Part shown: positions 1 through 9,553 of the stretch, in pieces
How positions within the stretch are numbered: position 1 is the first letter of the stretch
Layout: each line of letters begins with the position of its first letter
Assembly (NCBI GenBank): GCA_014529385.2
Contig: CM043960.1
Location: forward strand, 34,806,896 to 34,870,895
Direction: 5' to 3'
DNA length: 64,000 nucleotides
Source: Adiantum capillus-veneris
Lineage: Eukaryota > Streptophyta > Polypodiopsida > Polypodiales > Pteridaceae
The notes under the pieces: model-generated
Seen by the model: only the letters and a program-made list of their open reading frames with translations
Databases searched by the model: none
Told to the model about the DNA's origin: nothing
Program-made: the position numbers and the translations under genes

Positions 1-1566
1 TTTCCAGGCCAAGCGTTGCAGCAGCAGCAGATCAGCCCTGCGTTTTTTCAGTTTTCAGCCCATCCCTCTCCGGGTGTGCAAGAGATCCGTAGCGGTTCCC
101 ATTGGCGGATGCGGTCCGGTACTTCTGCAGCCATTGATCCCTCCTCTCGGCAATTACCTCACCGAAATCGAGTGCTCCATTGCTGTCCATCATCGGCCTC
201 GTCAAGATCTGCGTTTTCAGCCTATCATCCTACTCACATCGGAAGTGCAAATCAGCCCGTGGTGGTCATCCGCAATTTCCACATCGAGAAGGATCCAATG
301 TCACGTGACACATCCAACCCTATGTGTTCGTGGACAAGCTACAGCATGATCAGGGTTCAGTCAATCCAGCCAGTCTAGATTAGAAGTGATCTGGCACTTT
401 TGTGAGTCTATTCATAGACCGTGCATGCCCAGTCACTTAGCATAGATGCATATCCTCTGGTTGCACACAGCATGATCATCGGTATTCCCTTCAGAATCCA
501 TCAGATTCAATCAAGGGAATTTTCCAGTGCATTTAGCCTATTTTCCCTATTTTTGGTATTTATCACTTATTATTTTTTAATTGACTTTCCAACAAAAGTA
601 GGCAGGGCAATTTTTGCTAAGTTTGTATATACGCAAACCCAAGTTAGCACTAAATGGCAGAAGAGGCAGCAGGAGCACATGCTCAACAGGCACCTTCTCA
701 GCAGAACCCCAACAGAACCCCCCAAGTGACCTAGCGTTTTTGCTCCCAAGCAACAGTCCAACGTTTTTGGATCAGACCACCGCAGATCAGCCAACGTTTT
801 GCATTTGCAGAGCCACGGCGACAAGACCACAACAGATCAGCCTTGCAGAATCCCGACGACAGAAACACCAAAATTCAGCCCTGGCGGTTTTGGTTGCAGA
901 TCAGCCCCGACGTTTTGCACCATCATCGCGATGGAAACTCCAGAACCATCAGCGTTTTCAGTTTTCAACAGTTAGACTTCGCAGATCAAGTCCCGAACCT
1001 CGCAGATCTCACCTTCCCGCAGCAGTTCCTCGCCGCACGGTCAGTTTCCACAAGGTTTACAGTTTCAGCCCGGAAAACGCAGATTTCAGCATCTGCGTTT
1101 TCGACGCGTCGTCGTCGCATTGTCATCATCGACATCGTCATCGACATAGAGTCAGAATTCAGCAGATAGAACATTTGCAGATTTCAGCCCATAGTGTTTT
1201 TGGACAGCAGTAGAAAGATTGCAGATTTCAGCCCTTAGGTCGACTTCGTCATCCCCGTCGTCATAGCCTAGACTTGCATCAGTCACATGCATACCATTTG
1301 TACCAGATTGTGCAATCAATAGTAGACCACTCTCGCCGACAAGAGTGGGGCCTTCGGAGGAGGGTTTTACAACGTCTCTCTATCTTTCAGTCTCATACAC
1401 TTGCACGCACAGTGTCCATTCACTTTGTTGTGATCATAGCACTTTCCATTAAGAACGGAAGCCTCTCCCTTCCATAACAACTAAAAGGAACCTTGAGCAC
1501 AGTTCGGAGCACTCATCTTGAGCAAAGCGCAAACAATCATTCCGCTACACCTAACATCCAAGGTGC
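1..1566. repeat. Degenerate repeat-rich noncoding region
   Basis: No credible gene is seen. The stretch repeatedly uses a loose motif resembling GCAGATYYCAGCCC followed by CGTTTT, for example near 28, 203, 246, 783, 831, 896, 1061, 1177, 1219 and 1566. A similar passage occurs near 34700-34860, including a shared 'GGTGCATCA..AGCCCCGGAGGTGC' block (1562-1588 versus 34829-34854). This suggests a decayed dispersed repeat. The open frames here (for example 614-1213) are low-complexity and lack recognisable domains. Confidence 0.4.
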
Positions 1567-1919
1567 ATCAAATCAGCCCCGGAGGTGCCTCATCTTGAGG
1601 AGTTACCACGGCGACATTCCCTAATCGAGTCGATAGAGTCTGCATTGAGGTATTGTATTGTGTATAGATTCCATTTACGCAATCTAAAGCAAATACCACA
1701 TCGGTAACAGTGTGGAGGGCCCTTGAGAGGGTTGGTTGGGCCCCCCATCGGGTGTCGCTCTCTTCTTCTCTCTCTTTCTCTCTCCCTCTACACATCTCTA
1801 TTGCATTCTCTCAACCCCTCTCTTCAGGGGAACATAAAAGGAACATTCATTGAAGTACAAAACATTCACTAACGCAAGGAAAGAAGGAAAGGATTTTGTG
1901 GAAGTGTAAAACTAGATCT
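1567..1919. other. Noncoding spacer with CT-rich tract
   Basis: No gene is seen. A pyrimidine-rich CT tract lies at about 1749-1785. The segment leads into the minus-strand integrase relic and may belong to the same old element, but nothing in it identifies a family. Confidence 0.3.
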
Positions 1920-2352
1920 TCACCATTTTTATTCCGTTGCACCTGACAAATGAACAGTCTCGCTAAATGATCCGGCTCGACTGTTTTCTTCACTGGAATG
2001 AAGTGAAAATCTGTCGATGACAGTCCAAATGCCATCATGCCCACTCTGTGTCTTCCGGAGATCAAAAATGAAATCCATAGCAATACTTTCCCAGGGGCGG
2101 GTGGGAATGGGTAAAGGGGCGGGTGGGAATGGGTAAAGGCTGTAACAATCCTTGTGCCTTATGCCTGTCAAACTTGACCTTCTGGCATACCAAATGATTG
2201 CGTGCAAAGTCGTCCACATCTTTCTTGAGCCTCGGCCAAAAGAAGAAACACTCCACACCTTTCAAGGTGGTGTCGATGCCGCGGTGACCCGTAAAAGGAG
2301 GACAATGGCACTCAGTCAAAACCTTTTCTCTCAACGGCTGTGTAACGCACAA
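1920..2352 (-). pseudogene. Ty3/gypsy integrase fragment (family-B-like relic)
   Basis: Translated on the minus strand, the segment gives the integrase zinc-binding region (H..H..CxxC, with [23 protein letters not shown]) and then the start of the catalytic core ([13 protein letters not shown]). It is close to the element B integrase at 13.7-13.96 kb. Frames shift near 2120 and 1990, so the protein is broken. A 23-bp G-rich direct duplication at about 2092-2138 is one of the lesions. The catalytic D-D-E set is not complete. It directly borders the proposed end of the family-C LTR at 2353, so it looks like the target of that insertion. Confidence 0.75.
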
Positions 2353-2475
2353 TGTCACAAAAATACAGAAGCATAAATTGAATTTTTAATTGCACTTCAA
2401 ATACTCAAGAGAATTTGAGAGAGAGAGAGAGAGAGAGAGCTTGACACTTCATTGGGGACCAGAAGATGGGTTGGT

Positions 2476-2490
2476 CCCCCCCCCCCCCCC
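2476..2490. repeat. Poly-C run
   Basis: A C homopolymer adjoins the GC hairpin of the family-C LTR. Its length may be unreliable in the assembly. Confidence 0.8.
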
Positions 2491-3448
2491 ATTAAAGAGA
2501 ATATCTTTATTACTAAGGGAGAATCTTTACAAGCACAGGAACGAGGTAAAAGCCCGTCCTCTATTCTTTCTTTTCTGCTTCTAACTGACAGAGTGAGAAA
2601 ACTACTCTCTAACTACTGAGAGGACTTTCCCTCTGCTGTGAGATTTTGGGAAGCTCTCGTAAGAGAGTCTATCTTCTACAAAACTCCAAGGAAGCTCTCA
2701 AAAATGAGAGTCTACCTTCCGCTAACTGTGTCCCTTTAAGCATAATCATTCTTGCGATAAAAACAAGGGAGAAACACGCAAAATACACGCACATGTGCTT
2801 GCTGTAATTTTCTGCACATAACCTGAAAATGTTACTTGAGCACGTTCCAATGCCGAAATAGAGACCTTTTTCGCGATGGAATCGCACCAAACTTTGTGTA
2901 CGCATAGTGTAGGTAGAGGAGAACTAGATTCTATGAATACTTTGCTGAAATTCACCCTGATAGAGGTGACTAGGGGCTGAAAACAGAGAATTTGCAACAG
3001 CTACGCGTGAAAGAAAGAGAGTTTCCTTCTACTTTTCGCGCTGAATCTTCCCCCACAACAGCCTCCGATCAAGAGAAACCTTGTTATAGGTGTGGGAGCT
3101 CTAAGACTCCACATACACCACAAGGGCTGATTCTCAAGCTTCAACGGAGAGCTCTGGTGCGTAGAGCATGCTCTGTCACAAATGGTGAGTGGCATGGCAG
3201 GCCACAGTACGGCAGTTTCAAAATTTGCTCCGCAAAATGCGCTAACAGGCTGACGTTGCATCTATACGGAATTCTTGCTTTTGCGTGGTTGTTGATGACG
3301 TGGCATAGCGTACGGAATCCCTAATTTTCCGCTCGCTGATTTTAGCAAAGATTTTGGGCCAGTTGCTTTATTTTTAAAGTTTTTAAAGGTGACAGCTTTT
3401 GGGGCTTTGCTTTTGGGCATCCCTTGTAACAATAAATAAGTGGGCAGG

Positions 3449-3969
3449 TGTAACAAACTGCTGACGTGTCAAAGCCTAAAGAATGGAAACCCTAATTTCT
3501 GCCAAAAACACTAATTGCTGAAACCCTAATTCTGGAAACACTAACCCTAGAACCTGCAAACCCTAATTTTGGAAACCCTAACCCTAACCCTAAGAGTAGC
3601 GTGGCAGATTTCCGAAAATTGCGTTGGCATGATGATGTGGCATGCTGTACGGATTTCTACGTTTTGCGGTGGCTGATGACGTGGCAGGCTGTACGGATTT
3701 CCATGACTTACGCTGGCAACTTTTTGGCTTTGCTTTTGGACCAGAAGCTTTCAAGTTTGAAGGCCTTTTACTGTAAACTGCTTTTTAGGCCAAGGGCCTT
3801 TAAATATGAGGTTAGGGCTCATTCTCTGGCATGCTTCAGTACGAAGGTGTAGAGTCTCGAGTACCAGCTTGTACTGTGTTGATGCCATATAAAGAAATAC
3901 CGAAAGGGGCGCCAAGGTTTGGGGCCCATACTCTCTAGGATGGAATTCCGCCACTCTGTGTCACCTGTC

Positions 3970-4036
<67 letters not shown>

Positions 4037-4110
4037 CTGTTGTTATTGAAGTGCTAAAAGTCTGTTCAGTCTATTCTTTTCTATTGGCACGTGGTGCCCG
4101 TCTTGTGACA
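3449..4110 (+). repeat. Element A left LTR
   Basis: 662 bp, starting TGTAACAAACTG and ending CTTGTGACA. It contains a cluster of AAACCCTAA-like telomere-type units (about 3485-3596), the conserved hairpin GGCGCCAAGGTTTGGGGCC at 3908-3926 downstream of an ATAAAG poly(A)-like signal, and a (CT)n tract at about 3971-4032. It pairs with 7903-8594. Confidence 0.9.
3482..3596 (+). repeat. Telomere-like CCCTAA units inside LTR A
   Basis: Several 'AAACCCTAA' units separated by 6-10 bp, ending in three tandem CCCTAA. A counterpart occurs in the right LTR at about 7935-8070. They lie in the presumed U3 half of the LTR, so they belong to the element rather than to an interstitial telomere. Confidence 0.75.
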
Positions 4111-4111
4111 C

Positions 4112-4123
4112 TGGCATCAGAGC
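4112..4123 (+). promoter_or_regulatory. Primer-binding site, initiator tRNA-Met type (element A)
   Basis: TGGCATCAGAGC lies one base after the left LTR. It differs by one base from TGGTATCAGAGC, the complement of the plant initiator tRNA-Met 3' end that is used by many plant retrotransposons and seen exactly in elements F and G. Confidence 0.85.
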
Positions 4124-4140
4124 ATTAGGCGTGTGCTTTT

Positions 4141-5452
4141 TTGAAAGCATACCGGTCCTACAAAAGAGCAGACAGAGCTATTGGAATTTTATTGGGAGGT
4201 ATCCTCGCCCTCCAACCCGGACTTCTAAAAGCATACCGGTCCTACAAAAGAAGAGACAGAGTTATTGGAATTTTATTGGGAGGTATCCTCGCCCTCGAAC
4301 CCGGACTTATTAGCCACTCCCACCCTCACTTCATCGCGCAACGGGCACACTCCCGTCTTCACCGCAGTGACTTACAAGGCATAAGCCAATTAAGAACCCA
4401 ATACTTGGAATTCATGGATTCAGCAGAATATTTGCAATTTCTGCTCAACGACCTTCACGACATTCTTTCGCGGCATCCTCAGCAGAATCTTTCGATGCTG
4501 CAAAGTTTTCAACAATTTTTGAACTACATGTTACCCCCTCTGATGCCCCAGTTGGTACCTCCTCCTCCGACACCAGAAAGTACGAGAGCTTCCAATCGGC
4601 AACCTTCTAAGCCGTCTGTTCCGATCGTGGGAGTCTTCAAGAATATGGTGCAGCCATCTGACCCTGATCCAGTGCAACCGCCATTGCCCCCACCCCCACC
4701 ACCACCGCCAATAGGCTACAATGTTTGGAGCCCATATGGATACCCTTATTATCCATACCCGGGACATGCGCCTAACCAACCCAAAGATTTCAAAGATGGT
4801 GGCACGACAATCAAATTTTTCACTTTTTCCGGGGTGAAAGATCGCAAGAAAGCATTGCAGTTCCTACAACAATTCGACAACATCTATGCTTTGGGGAACT
4901 ATACAGAAGAATCCAAGATTTCTCGAGCAGCGGGATTCTCTTAGAGATAATGCTATGCAATGGTGGAGTTCAATCGCGACACAACCGCATGCTCCAAGGA
5001 CCTGGCAAGCTTTCAAGACAGTTTTTGCGCGTAGTTACATGACTTCAATGTTTGACGTCCGGATTTTGGCAAAGTGGGGCAACTTGAAAATGCTTGCCAC
5101 CGAAACCATGGACGATTATAACCAAAGGTTTCTCGACGTGTACCTTCCGGTGTCCTTCTTTAAGGACATTCCCTTGGAGGACCAATGCGAGCGCTACACC
5201 ATTGGACTACCATCACCATTGCAGGAATATTGTCTCTCCAAGCAAGCCTCTACCATGCAAGGGCTTATGGACCATGCTGCGGTCGGCTACAAGCTCATGA
5301 AAGGAAAGTTGGAGTTTACCATAGAAGAACCTTCGGCCACTAACCAGAACTCCGGGCAACAACGAACAAATTCTCGAGAATCCCGAGAAAACCAACCTCA
5401 ACGGCCTCGTTTGACACAACTTCAACGAGACGCCTTGTTACAAGAAGGCTGA
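4141..5452 (+). pseudogene. Element A gag (frameshifted)
   Basis: Two overlapping frames (4141-4944 and 4886-5452) together encode a Ty3-type Gag. The likely N-terminus is the Met at 4414 (MDSAEYLQF). It is followed by a Pro-rich segment (about 4560-4720), the capsid-like region with FLQQFD, NAMQWW and DDYNQRF motifs, then a basic C-terminus. A single frame shift near 4930 separates the halves. A TGA at 5450-5452 lies immediately before the zinc knuckle C-x2-C-x4-H-x4-C (5453-5494). Gag forms the particle that packages element RNA; this copy could not make the full protein without frame correction. A related minus-strand fragment sits at 33161-33470. Confidence 0.8.
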
Positions 5453-6019
5453 TGCTTCAAATGTTTCCAAACAAGGCATACGTTCAATACATGTCCTAAG
5501 CGACCCTCCACGTCCTCAGTGCAGCCTTCTGCTCCCACAACAGACAGAACCCCGCAGCCACCTCCGGCCAAGAAGCCTAGACCTGCTATTGGACTAGTAT
5601 CCGATATTTATGGTATACACCTCGAGAGTTTTAATGAATTATGAAGAAAAGTCAACGGCTTGAAAGCCCTTATTTTCTTTGACCCCGGAGCTATGGAGAA
5701 CTTCATCCATCCAGAATTCTTGAAGCAGATGCACTTTGATTATGATGCAGAGGATGGAGAAATTAAAGCTGAGTTAGCCACAGGGCAAACTCAGAAAGTG
5801 GTACCGCTCATTGGTGCACTTCCAATGACTATACAAGATTATCATGGAAAAGCCGATTTCCATATTATGAAGTTGGGCAATTGAGACGTTCTCTTGGGCA
5901 TGCCCTGGCACGACAAGAATGATACAACTCTCCAGGTCCGGAACCGAACCATCACAGTGATGCAGAAGGGCAAGCCCGTTGTCCTCAAAGTTCGATTGTC
6001 CGAACAAAACCCCGAATGA
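5453..6019 (+). pseudogene. Element A zinc knuckle and aspartic-protease remnant
   Basis: After the zinc knuckle comes a retropepsin-like domain with FFDPGAMENFIHPEF (active-site D near 5682, with DPG instead of the usual DTG/DSG), then PLIGALPM and, past an in-frame TGA at 5882-5884, LLGMPWHDK. It ends at TGA 6017-6019. The domain order matches D2, E and G. The in-frame stops make it non-functional. Nothing recognisable as reverse transcriptase follows. Confidence 0.75.
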
Positions 6020-6075
6020 CCTCTCTAGTTGTTTTCTACTTAGATACTTTTGAACATTGTTTGAGAAAGTATTAT

Positions 6076-6765
6076 ATACCTAGATGATTCCAGGATAGGC
6101 CCAGATTCACCCTTAAAAGGAAAGTGCAAGGTACAGACCCATGGTAGTCACCCACAAGACAATATAACCATCAGCTCCATCATGCATAGTATTGACTAAA
6201 TACCACGACATCCCCACTAACGTCGTCAGTGCCCAATAGTGGGTGTAGAACTAAGTACTAACATATGCTCCCAGACACCACACACACCACACACACACAC
6301 ACACACATGAGCATACATCAACACAAAGTTCAGCGTACTGAGTTTCTGTCATGACTCCAGAGATCAAGGGCAGACTCAGCCATAATGAAGCCTAGCACTA
6401 AAAGAAGCATTAAATCGAAAAAATTAGCACAAAAATGAGATAGTTGATAGGGCATACGCACCGCAAAAGATTGAAAGAATTAGCACAATATCAATTGGTC
6501 GTAACTCGGACGAAAACTTCACAATGTGAAGTCTGCATGTCCGCTATACGACTAAAAAATATACCTAGATGAATCCAGGATAGGCCCAGATTCACCCTTA
6601 AAAGGAAAGTGCAAGGTACAGACCCATGGTAGTCACCCACAAGACAATATAACCATCAGCTCCATCATGCATAGTATTGACTAAATACCACGACATCCCC
6701 ACTAACGTCGTCAATGCCCAATAGTGGGTGTAGAACTAAGTACTAACATATGCTCCCAAACACCA

Positions 6766-6808
<43 letters not shown>

Positions 6809-7032
6809 AGCATACATCAACACAAAGTTCAGCGTACTGAGTTTCTGTCATGACTCCAGAGATCAAGGGCAGACTCAGCCATAATGAAGCCTAGCACTAA
6901 AAGAAGCATTAAATCGAAAAAATTAGCACAAAAATGAGATAGTTGATAGGGCATACGCACCGCAAAAGATTGAAAGAATTAGCACAATATCAATTGGTCG
7001 TAACTCGGACGAAAACTTCACAATGTGAAGTC
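6076..7032 (+). repeat. Tandem duplication (~0.47 kb x 2) in element A
   Basis: The segment starting ATACCTAGATGATTCCAGG at 6076 is repeated from 6561 almost base for base until about 7032. The copies differ mainly in the length of an internal (CA)n tract (6287-6306 versus 6773-6806). A short unrelated linker (about 6533-6560) separates them. It occupies the place where pol would normally be. No coding potential is apparent. Confidence 0.85.
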
Positions 7033-7183
7033 TTGTTTGAACTTTGTTTGAAATGGATGCTATCTGTTTTAAACCTGTCTTGGTGCGGATTTGAAATATT
7101 TGGTTTCAATACTGATTTCATTGATTGGTGATTTCTACTCCCGAGTGGAGGAGTGAGAAATATTGTCTTGATATTGTTTGAAC

Positions 7184-7345
7184 CTCGGAACGACGCACGC
7201 CGATGCCTGGGGAGCGTTTCATTGTATGCTAGAAAACCTCCGAACGACGCAGGCCGATGCCTAGGGAGCGTTTGGTTATATGCTTGATCCTCCAAGCGAC
7301 GCAGACTACGGTCTGGGGAGTGTTTGGTTGTATAGTCCTCTGAGC
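7184..7345 (+). repeat. Three imperfect ~60-bp tandem repeats (element A 3' region)
   Basis: Three successive units contain CCTC..GAACGACGCA..GCCGATGCCT.GGGAGCGTTT or close variants, at about 7184, 7229 and 7290. Noncoding; in the 3' untranslated part of element A. Confidence 0.65.
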
Positions 7346-7654
7346 TCATGGCCTGGACCTTTTTAGGTTATTTGCGGGGGGAGTGACGAGGTAGTCGTTG
7401 AGTAGCTTCATACCGCAGACCGTTTGTCTCGGGGGAGTGCTCAGCGGCGTTGTTTGTTGTGTCTTGTAGCATGCATATGTGAGCATTTGTGTTGCATTGT
7501 GATGAGTCAATTACTGAATATTCCTAATTGGATGAGATTGCCAAGGTATGTAATTTTAGTGCATCAAGACACCCGTGGAAGATCAGTACGGTCTGGGTGT
7601 GATGGCTAATTTTACTACGCCGGAATATCAAGAGTTCCGATCTGCACGAATGAG

Positions 7655-7790
7655 GAAGCTAACTCCTTGATCAAAACAGCCGAAAGGAGAAGCTAACTCC
7701 TTGATCAAAAGAGCAGAAAGGAGAAGCTAACTCCTTGATCAAAACAGCCGAAAGGAGAAGCTAACTCCTTAATAAAAAAGAGCAAATTGA
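7655..7790 (+). repeat. 34-bp tandem repeat, four copies
   Basis: GAAGCTAACTCCTTGATC..AAAGGA recurs at 7655, 7689, 7723 and 7757 with a strict 34-bp period; the fourth copy diverges. It is followed by three 12-bp GTCCCTCGGAAT-like units (about 7795-7832). It lies just before the purine tract and right LTR of element A. Confidence 0.85.
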
Positions 7791-7890
7791 TTGTCCCTCA
7801 GAATGTCCCTCGGAATGACCCTCGGAAATTTTTGAGCTAACTTGAGTTGTTTTGTAGATATGCTGTAATCGCGAACGATTACTCTCTTTC

Positions 7891-7902
7891 AACAAGGGGA
7901 GA
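7891..7902 (+). promoter_or_regulatory. Polypurine tract of element A
   Basis: AACAAGGGGAGA directly precedes the right LTR (TGTAACAAACTG), the expected place for plus-strand DNA priming. Confidence 0.8.
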
Positions 7903-8449
7903 TGTAACAAACTGTTGACGTGTCAGAGCCTAAAGAATGGAAACCCTAATTTCTGCCAGAAACCCTAACTGTTGAAACCCTAATTTTGGAAACCCTAACC
8001 CTAAAACCTGCAAACCCTAATTCTGGAAACCCTGACCCTAAAAATTGCACAAATCCTAACCCTAACCCTAAGGGCAACGTGGCAAATTTCCGAAAATTGC
8101 GTTGGCATGATGACGTGGCAGACTGTACAGATTTCTGTGTTTTGTGTTGACTGATGACGTGGCAGGCTTTACAGATTTCCGTGATTTACGTTGGCAACTT
8201 TTTTGCTTTGCTTTTGGACCAGAAGCTTTTAAGTTTGAAGGCTTTTTACTGTAAACTGCTTTTTAGGCCAAGGGCCTTTAAATATGAGGTTAGGGCTCAT
8301 TCTCTGGCATATGCTTCAGTACGAAGGTGCAGAGTCTCGAGTACCAGCTTGTACTGTGTTGATGCCATATAAAGAAATACCGAAAGGGGTGCCAAGGTTT
8401 GGGGCCAATACTCTCTGGGGTGGAATTCCGCCACTCCGTGTCGCGTGTC

Positions 8450-8522
<73 letters not shown>

Positions 8523-8594
8523 GTTGTTATTGAAGTGCTAAAAGTCTGTTCAGTCTGTTCTTTTCTATTGGCACGTGGTGCCCGTCTTGTGACA
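7903..8594 (+). repeat. Element A right LTR
   Basis: 692 bp, same TGTAACAAACTG start and CTTGTGACA end as the left LTR. The length difference comes partly from the CT tract (8451-8519). The hairpin region is at 8388-8406, with one C-to-T change that still allows a G-U pair. It is followed by the TSD GCAGG. Confidence 0.9.
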
Positions 8595-9553
8595 GCAGGG
8601 CCTCGCTTCTCAGAGCATCTAGACGCAGAGTCTGAGAGTGAGCACCTACCCACTCTCTTGTACTTTGAACACAGATTAATACAAAAAGAAATACCGAAAA
8701 GGGCGCCAGTCTTTGGGGCCAATATCTCTAGGCACGGAACTACGCCGGGCCGTGTCGACTCTAGTGTGAATTGTGAACTATTTTGAAGTGAATCTCTGCT
8801 GTGTCGCGGTAGAATCTTGACTTGGGGTGTCCAAGTTTGTTACATGCTCACTTTAGGGGGGGCAGGTGCACTGCCAACCTGTGAAGAGGGTAAGGGGGTG
8901 CTCCTATATAGCCAACCAGAAGAGGAGGCGCTAGAGCATAAGGAAGGATGAGAGTGAGAGTGAGAGAGTCACTTTGCATTGGTAAGTGTGCCAAGTGGCA
9001 CACTTACTTAATAACTTTAAAACCATTAAACTTTCACATTTTAAAAGTTACTAGGCTATTAATGAAATGTGCAAATTAACTCACAGCTGCACACAAGGAT
9101 GCTACTAATGAAAACGTTAGCTACTTCCCAGCACAATGCCGTACCGGCACTGATTTGGCATTACCTGTTCGCACTTGTCCGGCCATTTGGTCCGGCACAA
9201 ACAATTTGAATTAGTTTAACTGACTTATCCTAATTAAAAATAATGCAAGCCTTAGAATTACTGTTCTAAGGACCCCATCTCATTCTGTGCTCGCACTGAC
9301 GCGCGTCATTTTTTGAGCCTAAAATCTGAGACTACTATCTACCCCTTATTGAAGACACGATTTCCCAATCACTAGGGCTTCAAGGTATTTTCTATTAGGG
9401 TCTCCCTGAGGTGCTCTAGCCCAAGTTTGGGCGCACCTGAGGCCCTAGAATTGCTAGTTCTATTCTGATGTGCACACAACTAATTAGATAAATATTTTCT
9501 CGTAAATAAATTAATTATTTACAAAGTCTGACATTGTTACATCCCTCTTGGTT

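Larger units (their letters stand above)
3449..8594 (+). mobile_element. Element A: LTR retrotransposon with gag but no RT/integrase
   Basis: A complete LTR-to-LTR element: left LTR 3449-4110, primer site 4112-4123, gag and protease remnants 4141-6019, tandem repeats, purine tract 7891-7902, right LTR 7903-8594. The TSD is GCAGG at 3444-3448 and 8595-8599. There is no sequence resembling reverse transcriptase, RNase H or integrase between 6020 and 7890; that space holds a ~0.47-kb tandem duplication and short minisatellites. This matches the non-autonomous gag-only (TR-GAG type) pattern, or alternatively a deletion derivative of an autonomous relative. It would need pol proteins supplied in trans. 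Confidence 0.85.
3174..8844 (+). mobile_element. Family-B-like solo LTR, interrupted by element A
   Basis: The outer pieces 3174-3448 and 8600-8844 together resemble the element B LTR at 32603-33160. They share the TGTCACAAA start, 'CCCTTGTAA..CAATAAATA', the GGCGCC hairpin region and the 'GAAGTGAATCTCTGC' end block. It is flanked by TGCTC at 3169-3173 and again at 8845-8849, a 5-bp target-site duplication. No internal retrotransposon sequence lies between the pieces apart from element A, so this is a solo LTR of roughly 520 bp left after LTR-LTR recombination. It sits inside the family-C LTR. Confidence 0.8.
2353..9541 (-). repeat. Family-C 3' LTR, split by a nested insertion
   Basis: Read on the minus strand, the LTR begins TGTAACAATG at 9541, directly after a purine tract that follows the family-C pol stop. 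It would end in TTTTTGTGACA at 2353. The middle (3174-8844 plus a 5-bp duplication) is a later insertion. Removing it leaves about 1.5 kb with TATA-like CTATATAG near 8911-8919, AATAAA on the minus strand at 2506-2511, an 8-bp GC hairpin at 2454-2479 and a CT tract (plus-strand GA) at 2418-2440. The 9541 boundary is well supported. The 2353 boundary is inferred from the TG..CA ends and the switch to integrase sequence. Confidence 0.6.

Noticed and set aside
614-1213. 199-codon plus-strand frame
   Set aside because: His/Arg/Ser-rich with no domain, overlapping frames equally open, repeat-derived sequence.
2992-3324. 110-codon frame with a CYRCGSSKTPH segment suggesting a zinc finger
   Set aside because: It crosses the solo LTR boundary at 3174 and lies within the family-C LTR.
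7655-7790. Regular 34-bp repeats as a CRISPR-like array
   Set aside because: Units are directly adjacent with no spacers, inside a plant LTR retrotransposon.
8297-8722. Frames through CT/GA tracts encoding Ser-Leu or Arg-Glu runs (also near 3919, 8445, 48570-49833, 60589)
   Set aside because: Dinucleotide repeats are open in several frames by composition only.
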